A stretch of 6,271 nucleotides of DNA, from NCBI GenBank assembly GCA_903922325.1, contig CAIXTG010000088.1, forward strand, positions 1 to 6,271, read 5' to 3'. The notes below the pieces were generated by a model, which was given only the letters and a program-made list of their open reading frames with translations, ran no database searches and was not told where the DNA came from. Positions within the stretch are counted from its first letter, which is position 1; each line of letters begins with the position of its first letter. Origin of the DNA: an uncultured Actinomycetes bacterium (GTDB taxonomy: Bacteria; Actinomycetota; Actinomycetes; Nanopelagicales; Nanopelagicaceae). This document shows, piece by piece, positions 1-5,783 of this stretch. The position numbers and the translations under genes were made by a program.

Positions 1-1
1 C

Positions 2-748
2 GAAGAACGTCAAGGGATACCGCATCACCTGCTCGATGTTCTTGAAGTAACTGAAGATGCCAATGTGGCTTGGTATCAAAGTCAGGCTCGAGCGAAAATC
101 TCAGAAATTCAGAGTCGTGGAAAATCAGTAGTAATTGTGGGCGGAACTGGGCTTTACATCAAAGCAATTCTTGATGAGCTTAATTTTCCAGATACCAACC
201 CGGCAGTTCGTGAAGCACTTGAGCAAGAAGTATTAGAACTTGGCGCACATGTCTTATTCGAACGACTAGAAAAACTTGATCCGGCGGCAGCCCTGGCAAT
301 TGATCGCGCAAATACCCGCCGCATAGTTCGAGCACTTGAAGTTATCGAAATCACCGGCAAACCTTTCACTGCGAACTTGCCTCGCAAAGATTCTGAACTT
401 TATCCAGCCGCTAGACAGTTTGGATTAGTCATGGATCGCGAAGCACTCGGTGAGCGAATTAGTGATCGCGTAGATCGAATGTATGCCGCGGGCCTAGTTG
501 ATGAAGTCGATAGTTGTATTGCGGCCGGAATAACTTCGGCACGCACGGCTCAATTAGCACTTGGCTATGCCCAAGTCATTGCAATGCGCCGAGGTGATCT
601 AACCCTTGAAGCTGCGATTGAAGAAACTAAGCGGGCAACTAGGCAGTACGCCAGACGGCAAGAAACTTGGTTCTCACGAGATGCTCGAATTAAATGGATT
701 TCACCGATCCAGCCTCGACTCGAAATAATCTTGCAGGAAATAGAATAG
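2..748 (+). CDS. miaA: tRNA dimethylallyltransferase MiaA, 5'-truncated by window edge
   Basis: MiaA transfers the dimethylallyl group from DMAPP to N6 of adenosine 37 in tRNAs that read codons starting with U; it is cytoplasmic. The reading frame is open from base 2, and 248 residues are visible against about 300 for the family. The N-terminal 50-60 residues with the P-loop therefore lie outside the window; an internal GTG at 65 is not the start. Family blocks seen, numbered from the first visible codon: GIPHHLLD (5-12), VGGTGLYIKA (46-55), RRIVRALEV (106-114), ALGYAQVI (186-193) and the tRNA/substrate-channel block TRQYARRQETWF (213-224). The C-terminus is intact, ending at TAG 746-748. dapF starts 7 bases later, so the two are probably co-transcribed; miaA-dapF is a common actinobacterial pair. 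The family call is certain from the motifs; only the truncated start is unknown. Confidence 0.96.
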   Translation, partial: EERQGIPHHLLDVLEVTEDANVAWYQSQARAKISEIQSRGKSVVIVGGTGLYIKAILDELNFPDTNPAVREALEQEVLELGAHVLFERLEKLDPAAALAIDRANTRRIVRALEVIEITGKPFTANLPRKDSELYPAARQFGLVMDREALGERISDRVDRMYAAGLVDEVDSCIAAGITSARTAQLALGYAQVIAMRRGDLTLEAAIEETKRATRQYARRQETWFSRDARIKWISPIQPRLEIILQEIE

Positions 749-755
749 TTAAATC

Positions 756-1550
756 ATGATTGCAACTTATGGCCACGGTACTGAAAACGACTTCGTACTA
801 GTTTTTGACCCTGAAAATAAAGCATCCATTACAACAGCGCAGACTGCCGCTATTTGCAATCGTGAGACTGGAATTGGCGCCGATGGCTTAATTCGAATAG
901 GTAAGAAGAATGAGCGCTGGTTTATGGATTACCGCAACGCCGATGGCTCGCTAGCTGAAATGTGTGGAAACGGCATTCGCGTGACCGCAAAGTATCTAGT
1001 TGAACGTGGTCATCAACCTGAAGGTATCTTTGCAATTGATACTCGCGATGGCGTTAAGCACTTGCGAGTTCCGGCTACCGGCGATATTTCAGTGAACATG
1101 GGTCAAGTAACCGATGAAGACGAAGAGATTTCAGCAGCCACAAATGGAAAAGTCTGGAATGGGTATCACATCAGTGTTGGTAATCCGCATGCAGTGGTTT
1201 TTGTCGATGATTTGAGCGAAGTAGGCGCACTTGCTGATGCACCAGTTGTACGCCCTAAGGAAGCTTACCCCGAAGGCGTAAACGTTGAATTTGTTGAGAT
1301 CACTGGTGAGCGCGAAGTGAAAATGCGAGTGTTTGAACGCGGCAGCCGTGAGACTAGATCTTGCGGTACTGGTGTTTGCGCAGTTGCACTTGCTGCGACT
1401 CTTCACACGAAAGCGAAGCTCCCTACTAAGTGGATCGTTAATCCTCCAGGTGGCCGGTTAGAAGTTGATATTGATGGACATAGCAATGCAACGTTAATTG
1501 GGCCAGCAGTTCTAATTGCTGATCACGACATTAGTAGGTATTTACTTTAG
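756..1550 (+). CDS. dapF: diaminopimelate epimerase DapF
   Basis: DapF converts LL-diaminopimelate to the meso form, which feeds lysine synthesis and peptidoglycan cross-linking; it is a PLP-independent two-cysteine racemase in the cytoplasm. At 264 residues it is near the usual family length. Visible motifs: the N-terminal GHGTENDFV (6-14), NADGS (61-65), MCGNGIR with catalytic Cys70, NPH (143-145), an Asn in VNVEF (176), the Glu194-Arg195 pair, and SCGTG with catalytic Cys203. Both catalytic cysteines are present, so the enzyme should be active. The ATG at 756 is chosen because the family begins only a few residues before the GHGTENDF block. Ribosome-binding potential is poor (AGGAAA at 735-740, too far). 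A TAGAAT hexamer at 741-746, overlapping the miaA stop, could be an internal -10 box, but has no matching -35. The 3' end overlaps the converging CoA-transferase gene by 9 bases. Confidence 0.97.
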   Translation: MIATYGHGTENDFVLVFDPENKASITTAQTAAICNRETGIGADGLIRIGKKNERWFMDYRNADGSLAEMCGNGIRVTAKYLVERGHQPEGIFAIDTRDGVKHLRVPATGDISVNMGQVTDEDEEISAATNGKVWNGYHISVGNPHAVVFVDDLSEVGALADAPVVRPKEAYPEGVNVEFVEITGEREVKMRVFERGSRETRSCGTGVCAVALAATLHTKAKLPTKWIVNPPGGRLEVDIDGHSNATLIGPAVLIADHDISRYLL

Positions 1551-2771
1551 AAGATTTAGCTCTCGCGCGCTTTCACGTAGAGCTTCTTTGGCATTCGGAT
1601 GAGCGGCCTTTTCAATCAAGTTAGTAGCTTGCTCATTCTGTGATTTTCCGAAACAAGAGGCAACTCCTTGTTCGGTAACAACGTAAGAGTGCTGAAAACT
1701 TGTGATGTTTGAGCCAATATTGGGAACAATGGTTGAGACATTTGCTTTTGGATGCCATGAGGGAAGTGCCATAAAGGACGCGCCGCCGCGAGAGTGCAGA
1801 GCGCCAACAATAAAGTCAGTCGAACCGCCAAATCCAGAATAAATCTGACCACGCACATGGCTGGCATTTGCCTGATCGAAAAGGTCAATTTCTAGCGCCG
1901 CATTGATACTTGTCATGCGTGCCTGACGTGCAATTTGGCTCGGATCATTTGTGCGTTCAGTTCGGCGCATGCGAACCAACCTATTTAGATTTACCCAGTC
2001 ATACAGTTCTGGACTTCCGAAGAGAAATGAAGCTGTAAGCAATACTTCTTTATCCAGTACGCCTGATTTAAATAGTTCAAGAACGCCATCACTAAACATT
2101 TCGGTCCAGATTCGCATTCCGCTGCGATCTTTGAGGCAGGAGAGCACCGCATCAGGTACCGCTCCGATTCCTAATTGAAGAGTTGAGTTATTGCTAATGA
2201 GAGCAGCAATTCGATTGCCAATCTCTTGTGCGGTATCGGAAATTGGAATCTGCTCTTTATGTAAAAGTGGTTCATCAACTTCAACCAGGTAATCAATTTC
2301 GCTCTCATAGATTTGCGCATCGCCATAGGTATAAGGCATTTGTTTGTTTGCTTGGGCAATTACTAAGCCACCATGCGCTTGTGCCGTTTCAATTGCCATT
2401 GGTAAGACATTCACTTCGATACCCAAACTAACTGTGTCGAATCGAGGGGCAGAAGTGTGCAAAAAAACGATATCCGGACGCAAATGTTCTCTGATGATTA
2501 CCGGCAGCATGCTTAGGCGAGCTGGGAAATAATTGAGCCGAGGATGTCTGCGCATAGCAGGGCCCACGAATGCGGTTTCATAGGTAATACCTTCACGATC
2601 AGGAATTCCATCGTGCGCATTTAGCATATGTAATTTAAATTCTGGAATTACTTCATCTGCTGCAGCTAGCAGGACTTTAGGCGCTGCAAAGTTGCCAGAG
2701 GCGATAATTCGTGGGTTATTGGTGTAATTAGAAAGTATCGCTTTTAACTGTTCTTGATTGATAACCCGCAT
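1542..2771 (-). CDS. acetyl-CoA hydrolase/transferase family (class I CoA-transferase)
   Basis: This 409-residue protein belongs to the acetyl-CoA hydrolase/transferase family, which includes 4-hydroxybutyrate, succinyl and propionyl CoA-transferases that move CoA between acyl groups through a glutamyl-CoA thioester. Seen: a glycine loop LQLGIGAVPDAV (198-209), the block WTEMFSDG (222-229) where Glu224 aligns with the family catalytic glutamate, a C-terminal-domain block YSGFGGSTDFIVGA (311-324), and VVTEQGVASCFGKS (364-377) followed by the typical AHP ending (390-392). The frame extends upstream to 2948, but those 59 codons lie antisense to the hflX start and do not resemble the family; the ATG at 2771 gives the right N-terminus and has a TANNNT box 7 bases upstream. 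The substrate cannot be read from sequence: acetate/acyl-CoA salvage is the general expectation, and 4-hydroxybutyrate CoA-transferase is the closest characterised style. It runs against its neighbours and is probably a single-gene unit. Confidence 0.93.
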   Translation of the reverse strand: MRVINQEQLKAILSNYTNNPRIIASGNFAAPKVLLAAADEVIPEFKLHMLNAHDGIPDREGITYETAFVGPAMRRHPRLNYFPARLSMLPVIIREHLRPDIVFLHTSAPRFDTVSLGIEVNVLPMAIETAQAHGGLVIAQANKQMPYTYGDAQIYESEIDYLVEVDEPLLHKEQIPISDTAQEIGNRIAALISNNSTLQLGIGAVPDAVLSCLKDRSGMRIWTEMFSDGVLELFKSGVLDKEVLLTASFLFGSPELYDWVNLNRLVRMRRTERTNDPSQIARQARMTSINAALEIDLFDQANASHVRGQIYSGFGGSTDFIVGALHSRGGASFMALPSWHPKANVSTIVPNIGSNITSFQHSYVVTEQGVASCFGKSQNEQATNLIEKAAHPNAKEALRESARELNLLK

Positions 2772-2778
2772 AATAGGC

Positions 2779-2784
2779 AGTTTA
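2779..2784 (-). promoter_or_regulatory. putative leaderless -10 box for the CoA-transferase gene
   Basis: TAAACT read on the minus strand fits the actinobacterial -10 consensus TANNNT and ends 7 bases before the ATG at 2771, placing the transcript start on or next to the start codon. The only Shine-Dalgarno-like string, AAGGA (minus strand, 2790-2786), is 14 bases away, too far to work well. No convincing -35 is present. This is a prediction from pattern and spacing. Confidence 0.5.
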
Positions 2785-2797
2785 GTCCTTATTGCTC

Positions 2798-2803
2798 TAT
2801 TGT
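2798..2803 (+). promoter_or_regulatory. putative leaderless -10 box for hflX
   Basis: TATTGT fits TANNNT and ends 6 bases before the GTG at 2810, so transcription would begin at the start codon. There is no Shine-Dalgarno sequence upstream of this GTG. The box overlaps an alternative in-frame TTG at 2792, which argues for the GTG as the real start. The opposing CoA-transferase -10 box lies 13 bases to the left, so the two promoters share the same short stretch. No clear -35 is visible. Confidence 0.5.
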
Positions 2804-2809
2804 TTAATT

Positions 2810-4273
2810 GTGAGTGATCAACCAGACAACAGCGATGATTTTGAAGCACTGCTTGCCGAAAGTGCGAGAGTTGCTGCCGAATTCGATGCTGCTGATAGTG
2901 ATGATTACGCCGAGAGTATTCAACCCGATCTAGTAGAGCGAAATGCACTACGTCGCGTTAAAGGTTTCTCCACTCAGCTGCAAGATATTTCTGAAGCAGA
3001 GTATCGCGAGCTCCAGTTAGAAAAGGTTGTCTTAGTTGGCGTCTGGACTGAAGGTAATTCAACGATGGCTGAGAATTCCCTCGCCGAGTTGAAAGCACTT
3101 GCCGAGACAGCAGGGTCAGAAGTTATGGAAGGTTTAATTCAGCGCCGCGATAAACCGGACCCAGCTACTTATATTGGTTCTGGAAAAGTGGTTGAACTTC
3201 GACAAGTAGTTGTTGCAACTGGGGCAGATACTGTCATTTGCGATGGCGAACTTTCACCATCGCAACTTCGTCAGTTAGAAGAGAAGATTAAAGTAAAGGT
3301 AATTGATCGCACTGCTTTAATTCTAGATATTTTCGCCCAACATGCGAAAAGCAAAGAAGGCAAGGCGCAAGTAGAGCTGGCACAGATTTCATATCTATTA
3401 CCGCGCTTGCGTGGTTGGGGTGAATCACTTTCACGCCAAGTTGGTGGTCGCGCAGCAGGTGGTGCTGGTATCGGCGGTCGCGGCCCTGGTGAAACTAAGA
3501 TTGAAACTGATCGCCGCCGTATTCGCGACAAGATGGCGAAGTTACGTCGCGAGATCGCCGAAATGAAAGTTGCTCGCGATACTAAGCGACAAGAGCGTCG
3601 GCGCAATAACATTCCATCAGTAGCAATTGCGGGCTATACCAACGCAGGTAAGTCCTCACTTTTAAATAAGTTAACCAATGCGGGTGTCTTAGTTGAGAAT
3701 GCTCTATTTGCAACTCTTGATCCAACCGTAAGAAAAGCACAAACTGAAGATGGTCGGATTTACACTTTATCTGACACCGTAGGTTTCGTTCGACATCTAC
3801 CGCATCAATTAATCGATGCTTTTAAATCAACGCTAGAAGAAGTATCTGGTTCAGATTTAATCGTCCATGTTGTTGATGGCTCGCATTCAGATCCGTTTGA
3901 ACAGATCAGAGCGGTACGCGAAGTGATTACCGAAATTGGCGGCGGTGATATTCCTGAGATTATTGCGATTAATAAAGTCGATATCGCTGACCCAGATATG
4001 GTCATGCAAATTCTGCGTACTGAACCAAATAGCTACGCCTTCTCAGTTCGCACCGGATTTGGAATTGAAGGTTTAGTTCACGCAATTGAAAGTTCATTGC
4101 CTAGACCTAAAATTGAAATCAATACTGTGATCCCTTATGACCGTGGCGATCTAGTGAGTGCGATTCACGAACGTGGCGAAATTTTGCGCGAGGAGTATCT
4201 GCCGGAAGGAACCTCGCTGCATGCACGCGTTGATGGGGGATTAGCCAAAGAGATCGAAGAAATCGTTCGGTAA
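2810..4273 (+). CDS. hflX: ribosome-splitting GTPase HflX
   Basis: HflX is a translation-factor GTPase that binds the 50S subunit and splits stalled or idle 70S ribosomes, especially under heat or antibiotic stress. From the GTG start the protein has 487 residues. Order of parts: an acidic low-complexity extension (about 1-45) usual in actinobacteria; the N-terminal nucleotide-binding domain (about 70-180) with the strongly conserved RRDKPDPATYIGSGK (112-126); the glycine-rich linker GGRGPGETKIETDRRRI (222-238); a basic helical stretch to about 265; then the G domain. G motifs: G1 GYTNAGKSS (275-283), G2 within TLDPT (302-306), G3 DTVGF (322-326), G4 NKVD (388-391), G5 SVRTG (412-416). A C-terminal domain ends at 487. 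All G motifs are intact. A TTG six codons earlier is possible but overlaps the predicted -10. Reading is away from the CoA-transferase gene; no strong terminator follows, only 159 bases before the next gene. Confidence 0.97.
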   Translation: MSDQPDNSDDFEALLAESARVAAEFDAADSDDYAESIQPDLVERNALRRVKGFSTQLQDISEAEYRELQLEKVVLVGVWTEGNSTMAENSLAELKALAETAGSEVMEGLIQRRDKPDPATYIGSGKVVELRQVVVATGADTVICDGELSPSQLRQLEEKIKVKVIDRTALILDIFAQHAKSKEGKAQVELAQISYLLPRLRGWGESLSRQVGGRAAGGAGIGGRGPGETKIETDRRRIRDKMAKLRREIAEMKVARDTKRQERRRNNIPSVAIAGYTNAGKSSLLNKLTNAGVLVENALFATLDPTVRKAQTEDGRIYTLSDTVGFVRHLPHQLIDAFKSTLEEVSGSDLIVHVVDGSHSDPFEQIRAVREVITEIGGGDIPEIIAINKVDIADPDMVMQILRTEPNSYAFSVRTGFGIEGLVHAIESSLPRPKIEINTVIPYDRGDLVSAIHERGEILREEYLPEGTSLHARVDGGLAKEIEEIVR

Positions 4274-4346
4274 CTACTCAGACAGCACTCATGTGACGGG
4301 AATATTTCCGACACGCCGAGCGTTCAATTAGTTAAACCAGGCAGTA

Positions 4347-4363
4347 ATGCGCCACTATGCGCC
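4347..4363. repeat. tandem heptamer ATGCGCC spaced 10 bases
   Basis: Two perfect copies of ATGCGCC (4347-4353 and 4357-4363) are separated by 3 bases, giving a 10-base period, about one helical turn. They lie 23-39 bases upstream of the putative -35 of the DUF4193 gene, a position where an activator could bind one face of the helix. The function is inferred from spacing and place only; a repeat this short could be chance. Confidence 0.35.
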
Positions 4364-4364
4364 C

Positions 4365-4380
4365 GCTGGGTATTTCCAGC
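4365..4380 (+). other. weak stem-loop after hflX
   Basis: GCTGG (4365-4369) pairs with CCAGC (4376-4380) around a 6-base loop. The stem is 5 bp and no T-run follows, so it is a poor intrinsic terminator. It is the best hairpin I find in the hflX-DUF4193 gap, 92 bases after the hflX stop. It could shield the hflX mRNA end or have no role. Confidence 0.25.
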
Positions 4381-4385
4381 AGCGT

Positions 4386-4414
4386 TTGCCATTAATTTGG
4401 CTTCGACTTAGTTT
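4386..4414 (+). promoter_or_regulatory. putative sigma-70-type promoter of the DUF4193 gene
   Basis: A -35 element TTGCCA (4386-4391, five of six matches to TTGACA) is followed by a 17-base spacer and a -10 TAGTTT (4409-4414, fits TANNNT). This is the best full promoter in the window. Transcription would start near 4421, leaving a 5' leader of only about 12 bases that is just the ribosome binding site. A short inverted repeat, GCCA-N6-TGGC (4388-4401), overlaps the -35 and spacer and could be an operator, but four-base arms are weak evidence. Confidence 0.6.
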
Positions 4415-4420
4415 GGAAAG

Positions 4421-4428
4421 AAGGTGAG
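4421..4428 (+). promoter_or_regulatory. ribosome binding site of the DUF4193 gene
   Basis: AAGGTGAG lies 4 bases before the ATG at 4433 (core AAGGTG with a 6-base spacing) and complements the 16S rRNA tail well. It fixes the start at 4433 rather than the in-frame GTG at 4424, which lies inside this site. It is the clearest Shine-Dalgarno in the window, in contrast to the leaderless-looking starts of hflX, the CoA-transferase, DUF3093 and the thioesterase. Confidence 0.7.
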
Positions 4429-4432
4429 AGCA

Positions 4433-4729
4433 ATGGCAACCGATTATGACACCCCCAGAAAAACCGATGAAGAGTTACATGAAGAATCGCTTGAGGAGTT
4501 AAAGGCGCAACGCGTCGATGCTCAATCCGGTCAGATTGATGTCGATGAAGCCGAAGCTGCTGAGAGCCTTGAGCTACCAGGTGCTGACTTATCTGGTGAA
4601 GAGCTTTCTGTTCGCGTAGTTCCAAAGCAAGTTGATGAATTCACTTGCTCACGTTGTTTCTTGGTACATCACAGTACCCAATTAGCAAAAGGCGAAGGCG
4701 CTACTGCAGTTTGTAAGGAATGCGCTTAA
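4433..4729 (+). CDS. DUF4193 family protein, zinc-ribbon-like
   Basis: A 98-residue cytoplasmic protein of the actinobacteria-specific DUF4193 family (M. tuberculosis Rv2699c type); molecular function unknown. The N-terminal two thirds (1-65) are strongly acidic and probably disordered or helical. The C-terminus carries a zinc-ribbon-like pattern: CSRC (Cys72, Cys75), an 18-residue spacer including LVHHSTQLA, and CKEC (Cys94, Cys97) one residue from the end. The four cysteines could hold a structural zinc; the nearby His79-His80 are also candidate ligands. Known for the family: near-universal presence in actinobacteria next to DUF3093 and dut, and the MATDYD...PR start seen here. The gene has its own promoter and the strongest ribosome binding site here, suggesting high expression. 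Its stop overlaps the converging DUF3093 stop. A role in RNA or transcription is conceivable from the acidic/ribbon architecture, but that is speculation. Confidence 0.93.
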   Translation: MATDYDTPRKTDEELHEESLEELKAQRVDAQSGQIDVDEAEAAESLELPGADLSGEELSVRVVPKQVDEFTCSRCFLVHHSTQLAKGEGATAVCKECA

Positions 4730-5157
4730 CCGTTAAGAATTTCGGAAAGTTCGTTATTTCTTTTCGAAGTGATTAACCAATACGGAGTTTGATCGCGAGG
4801 ATCGTTAATTTCAACTTTCACTCCGGTTGATCGCCAAAATCTAAAGATTAGAAAAGAAGCTGGGTCGGCATCGCGAGTGCGAAGTCGGCCCATTTCCTTG
4901 CTATCAAGTGCTGAGCTCTGGCCAAGGAATTTAAGTTCGATATGAGCAGGGCCTGCTCTCAATTCATTTTCATCAACCTCAATTACTAGCGTGGTCTTTA
5001 ACGCAATCAGCACGATCAGAATGGTGCTTACAACCCAAGTAATTAACGCAGGTTGGTTTCCGACTGCGGCCCAAACTGCAACGACTAACGACATAAAGAG
5101 AAAGTAAACAAAGGCTAAGAGCCAAAATGGCGCGCGAATCACTTCTCTAAATCTCAT
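4726..5157 (-). CDS. DUF3093 family membrane protein
   Basis: A 143-residue protein of the actinobacterial DUF3093 family (Rv2698 type), function unknown. Two hydrophobic segments, about residues 11-32 and 36-54, should form a transmembrane hairpin with a very short connecting loop. The remaining 90 residues are a soluble, strand-rich domain that resembles a small PH-like module and carries the family blocks RTRDADPASFLIFRFW (93-108) and DPRDQTPYWLITSKR (119-133). The charged N-terminus (MRFREVIR) suggests that both ends face the cytoplasm. Start: the ATG at 5157 is preceded by a TANNNT box at 6 bases and no Shine-Dalgarno, so a leaderless start is likely. Its 3' end overlaps the DUF4193 gene by 4 bases. 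The conserved pairing with DUF4193 and dut suggests a shared, still unknown, housekeeping role. Confidence 0.93.
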   Translation of the reverse strand: MRFREVIRAPFWLLAFVYFLFMSLVVAVWAAVGNQPALITWVVSTILIVLIALKTTLVIEVDENELRAGPAHIELKFLGQSSALDSKEMGRLRTRDADPASFLIFRFWRSTGVKVEINDPRDQTPYWLITSKRNNELSEILNG

Positions 5158-5163
5158 AAGACC

Positions 5164-5169
5164 ACGCTA
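5164..5169 (-). promoter_or_regulatory. putative leaderless -10 box for the DUF3093 gene
   Basis: TAGCGT on the minus strand fits TANNNT and ends 6 bases before the ATG at 5157. No Shine-Dalgarno is present in the short upstream stretch. The opposing thioesterase -10 box begins 17 bases away, so it sits where this promoter's -35 would be. Prediction from pattern and spacing. Confidence 0.5.
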
Positions 5170-5186
5170 TCGTGAAATAAATAAAG

Positions 5187-5192
5187 TAGCCT
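5187..5192 (+). promoter_or_regulatory. putative leaderless -10 box for the thioesterase-dut operon
   Basis: TAGCCT fits TANNNT and ends 6 bases before the ATG at 5199, following an AT-rich stretch (5174-5186). No Shine-Dalgarno precedes the ATG. The sequence at the -35 position (5164-5169) is the opposing -10 box, with no resemblance to TTGACA, so the promoter would depend on the -10 and perhaps a factor such as RbpA/CarD (inference). Confidence 0.55.
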
Positions 5193-5198
5193 TATGAC

Positions 5199-5783
5199 AT
5201 GAGTCGCGTTGCCAGCACCACACCGCCTGAAGGATCTGTAATTCCCGAGCGTCATCCACTTGCCCCTGCGACCGGTACCAAAGTGCCATCGCATTATGGC
5301 CATTGTTTTGGGTGCGGTGAGTTACACCCGACTGGCTTGCATTTAGTCGCTCACGTTGGCGAAGGTGCAACGATCACAGCAGAATTTACAGTTACCGAGA
5401 ATCATCAAGGTGCACCAGGTCTGGCTCATGGCGGGTTACTCTCATTAGCTTTCGATGAAGCACTAGGAAAGTTGATGTGGTTATTACGTTCACCAGCAGT
5501 AACTGCCCGGTTAGAGACTGATTTCATTCGGCCAGTTCCGCTAGGCACGACGCTTTATATAACCGCTGAAATTACTGGCCAAGTTAATCGTAAAGTTTAT
5601 TCAGCAGCTGTTGGCCGCTTAGGTTCACCAGATGGCGAGATTGCAGTTCGAGCTGCCGCGCTATTTGTAATCGTGCCCATGTCTCACTTTTTAACTAAAG
5701 CACCAGAAGGTTTCTTAAAGGAAGTCGCGAAGAATCCTGAACTATTAGCTTTTGTTGATCCAGAGTTTGAAATTAATCCATGA
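5199..5783 (+). CDS. PaaI/4HBT-type hotdog-fold thioesterase
   Basis: A 194-residue protein of the hotdog-fold acyl-CoA thioesterase superfamily, which hydrolyses acyl- or aryl-CoA thioesters; substrate unknown. An N-terminal 30-residue Pro-rich lead-in is followed by HCFGCGELHPTGLHL (35-49), the Cys-x2-Cys-Gly signature of the subgroup. The central helix block is HQGAPGLAHGGLLSLAFDEALG (69-90), where HGG (77-79) and Asp86-Glu87 are the expected active-site elements. Strands of the hotdog sheet follow (102-160, with ETDFIRPVPLGTTL at 106-119). A C-terminal tail of about 30 residues goes beyond the minimal fold. The ATG at 5199 is supported by the TANNNT box 6 bases upstream. The stop overlaps the dut start as ATGA, so the two are translationally coupled. 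Co-transcription with dut need not mean a shared pathway. A non-catalytic acyl-CoA binder is possible but less likely. Confidence 0.9.
   Translation: MSRVASTTPPEGSVIPERHPLAPATGTKVPSHYGHCFGCGELHPTGLHLVAHVGEGATITAEFTVTENHQGAPGLAHGGLLSLAFDEALGKLMWLLRSPAVTARLETDFIRPVPLGTTLYITAEITGQVNRKVYSAAVGRLGSPDGEIAVRAAALFVIVPMSHFLTKAPEGFLKEVAKNPELLAFVDPEFEINP

Noticed and set aside
65..67. GTG as a start for miaA
   Set aside because: The frame is open to the left edge and encodes the conserved GIPHHLLD block upstream of it, so the real start is outside the window.
731..746. TTGCAG...TAGAAT as a full promoter for dapF
   Set aside because: The two hexamers are only 4 bases apart; the -10-like box alone, inside a tight miaA-dapF operon, is not enough for a feature.
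1131..1406. 91-codon minus-strand open frame inside dapF
   Set aside because: It is a shadow of conserved dapF coding sequence and its product resembles nothing known.
2772..2948. 59-codon N-terminal extension of the minus-strand CoA-transferase frame
   Set aside because: It lies antisense to the hflX start, is rich in His/Gln/Arg unlike the family, and the ATG at 2771 gives the normal family N-terminus.
3271..3612. 113-codon minus-strand open frame inside hflX
   Set aside because: Its Arg/Pro/Ser-rich product is the mirror of the conserved Gly/Arg-rich HflX segment; no start signal or family resemblance.
4298..4311. CGGGAATATTTCCG as a terminator or operator after hflX
   Set aside because: The pairing leaves a loop too small or only 4-5 bp of stem with a G-T pair, and no T-run follows, so terminator function is not supported.
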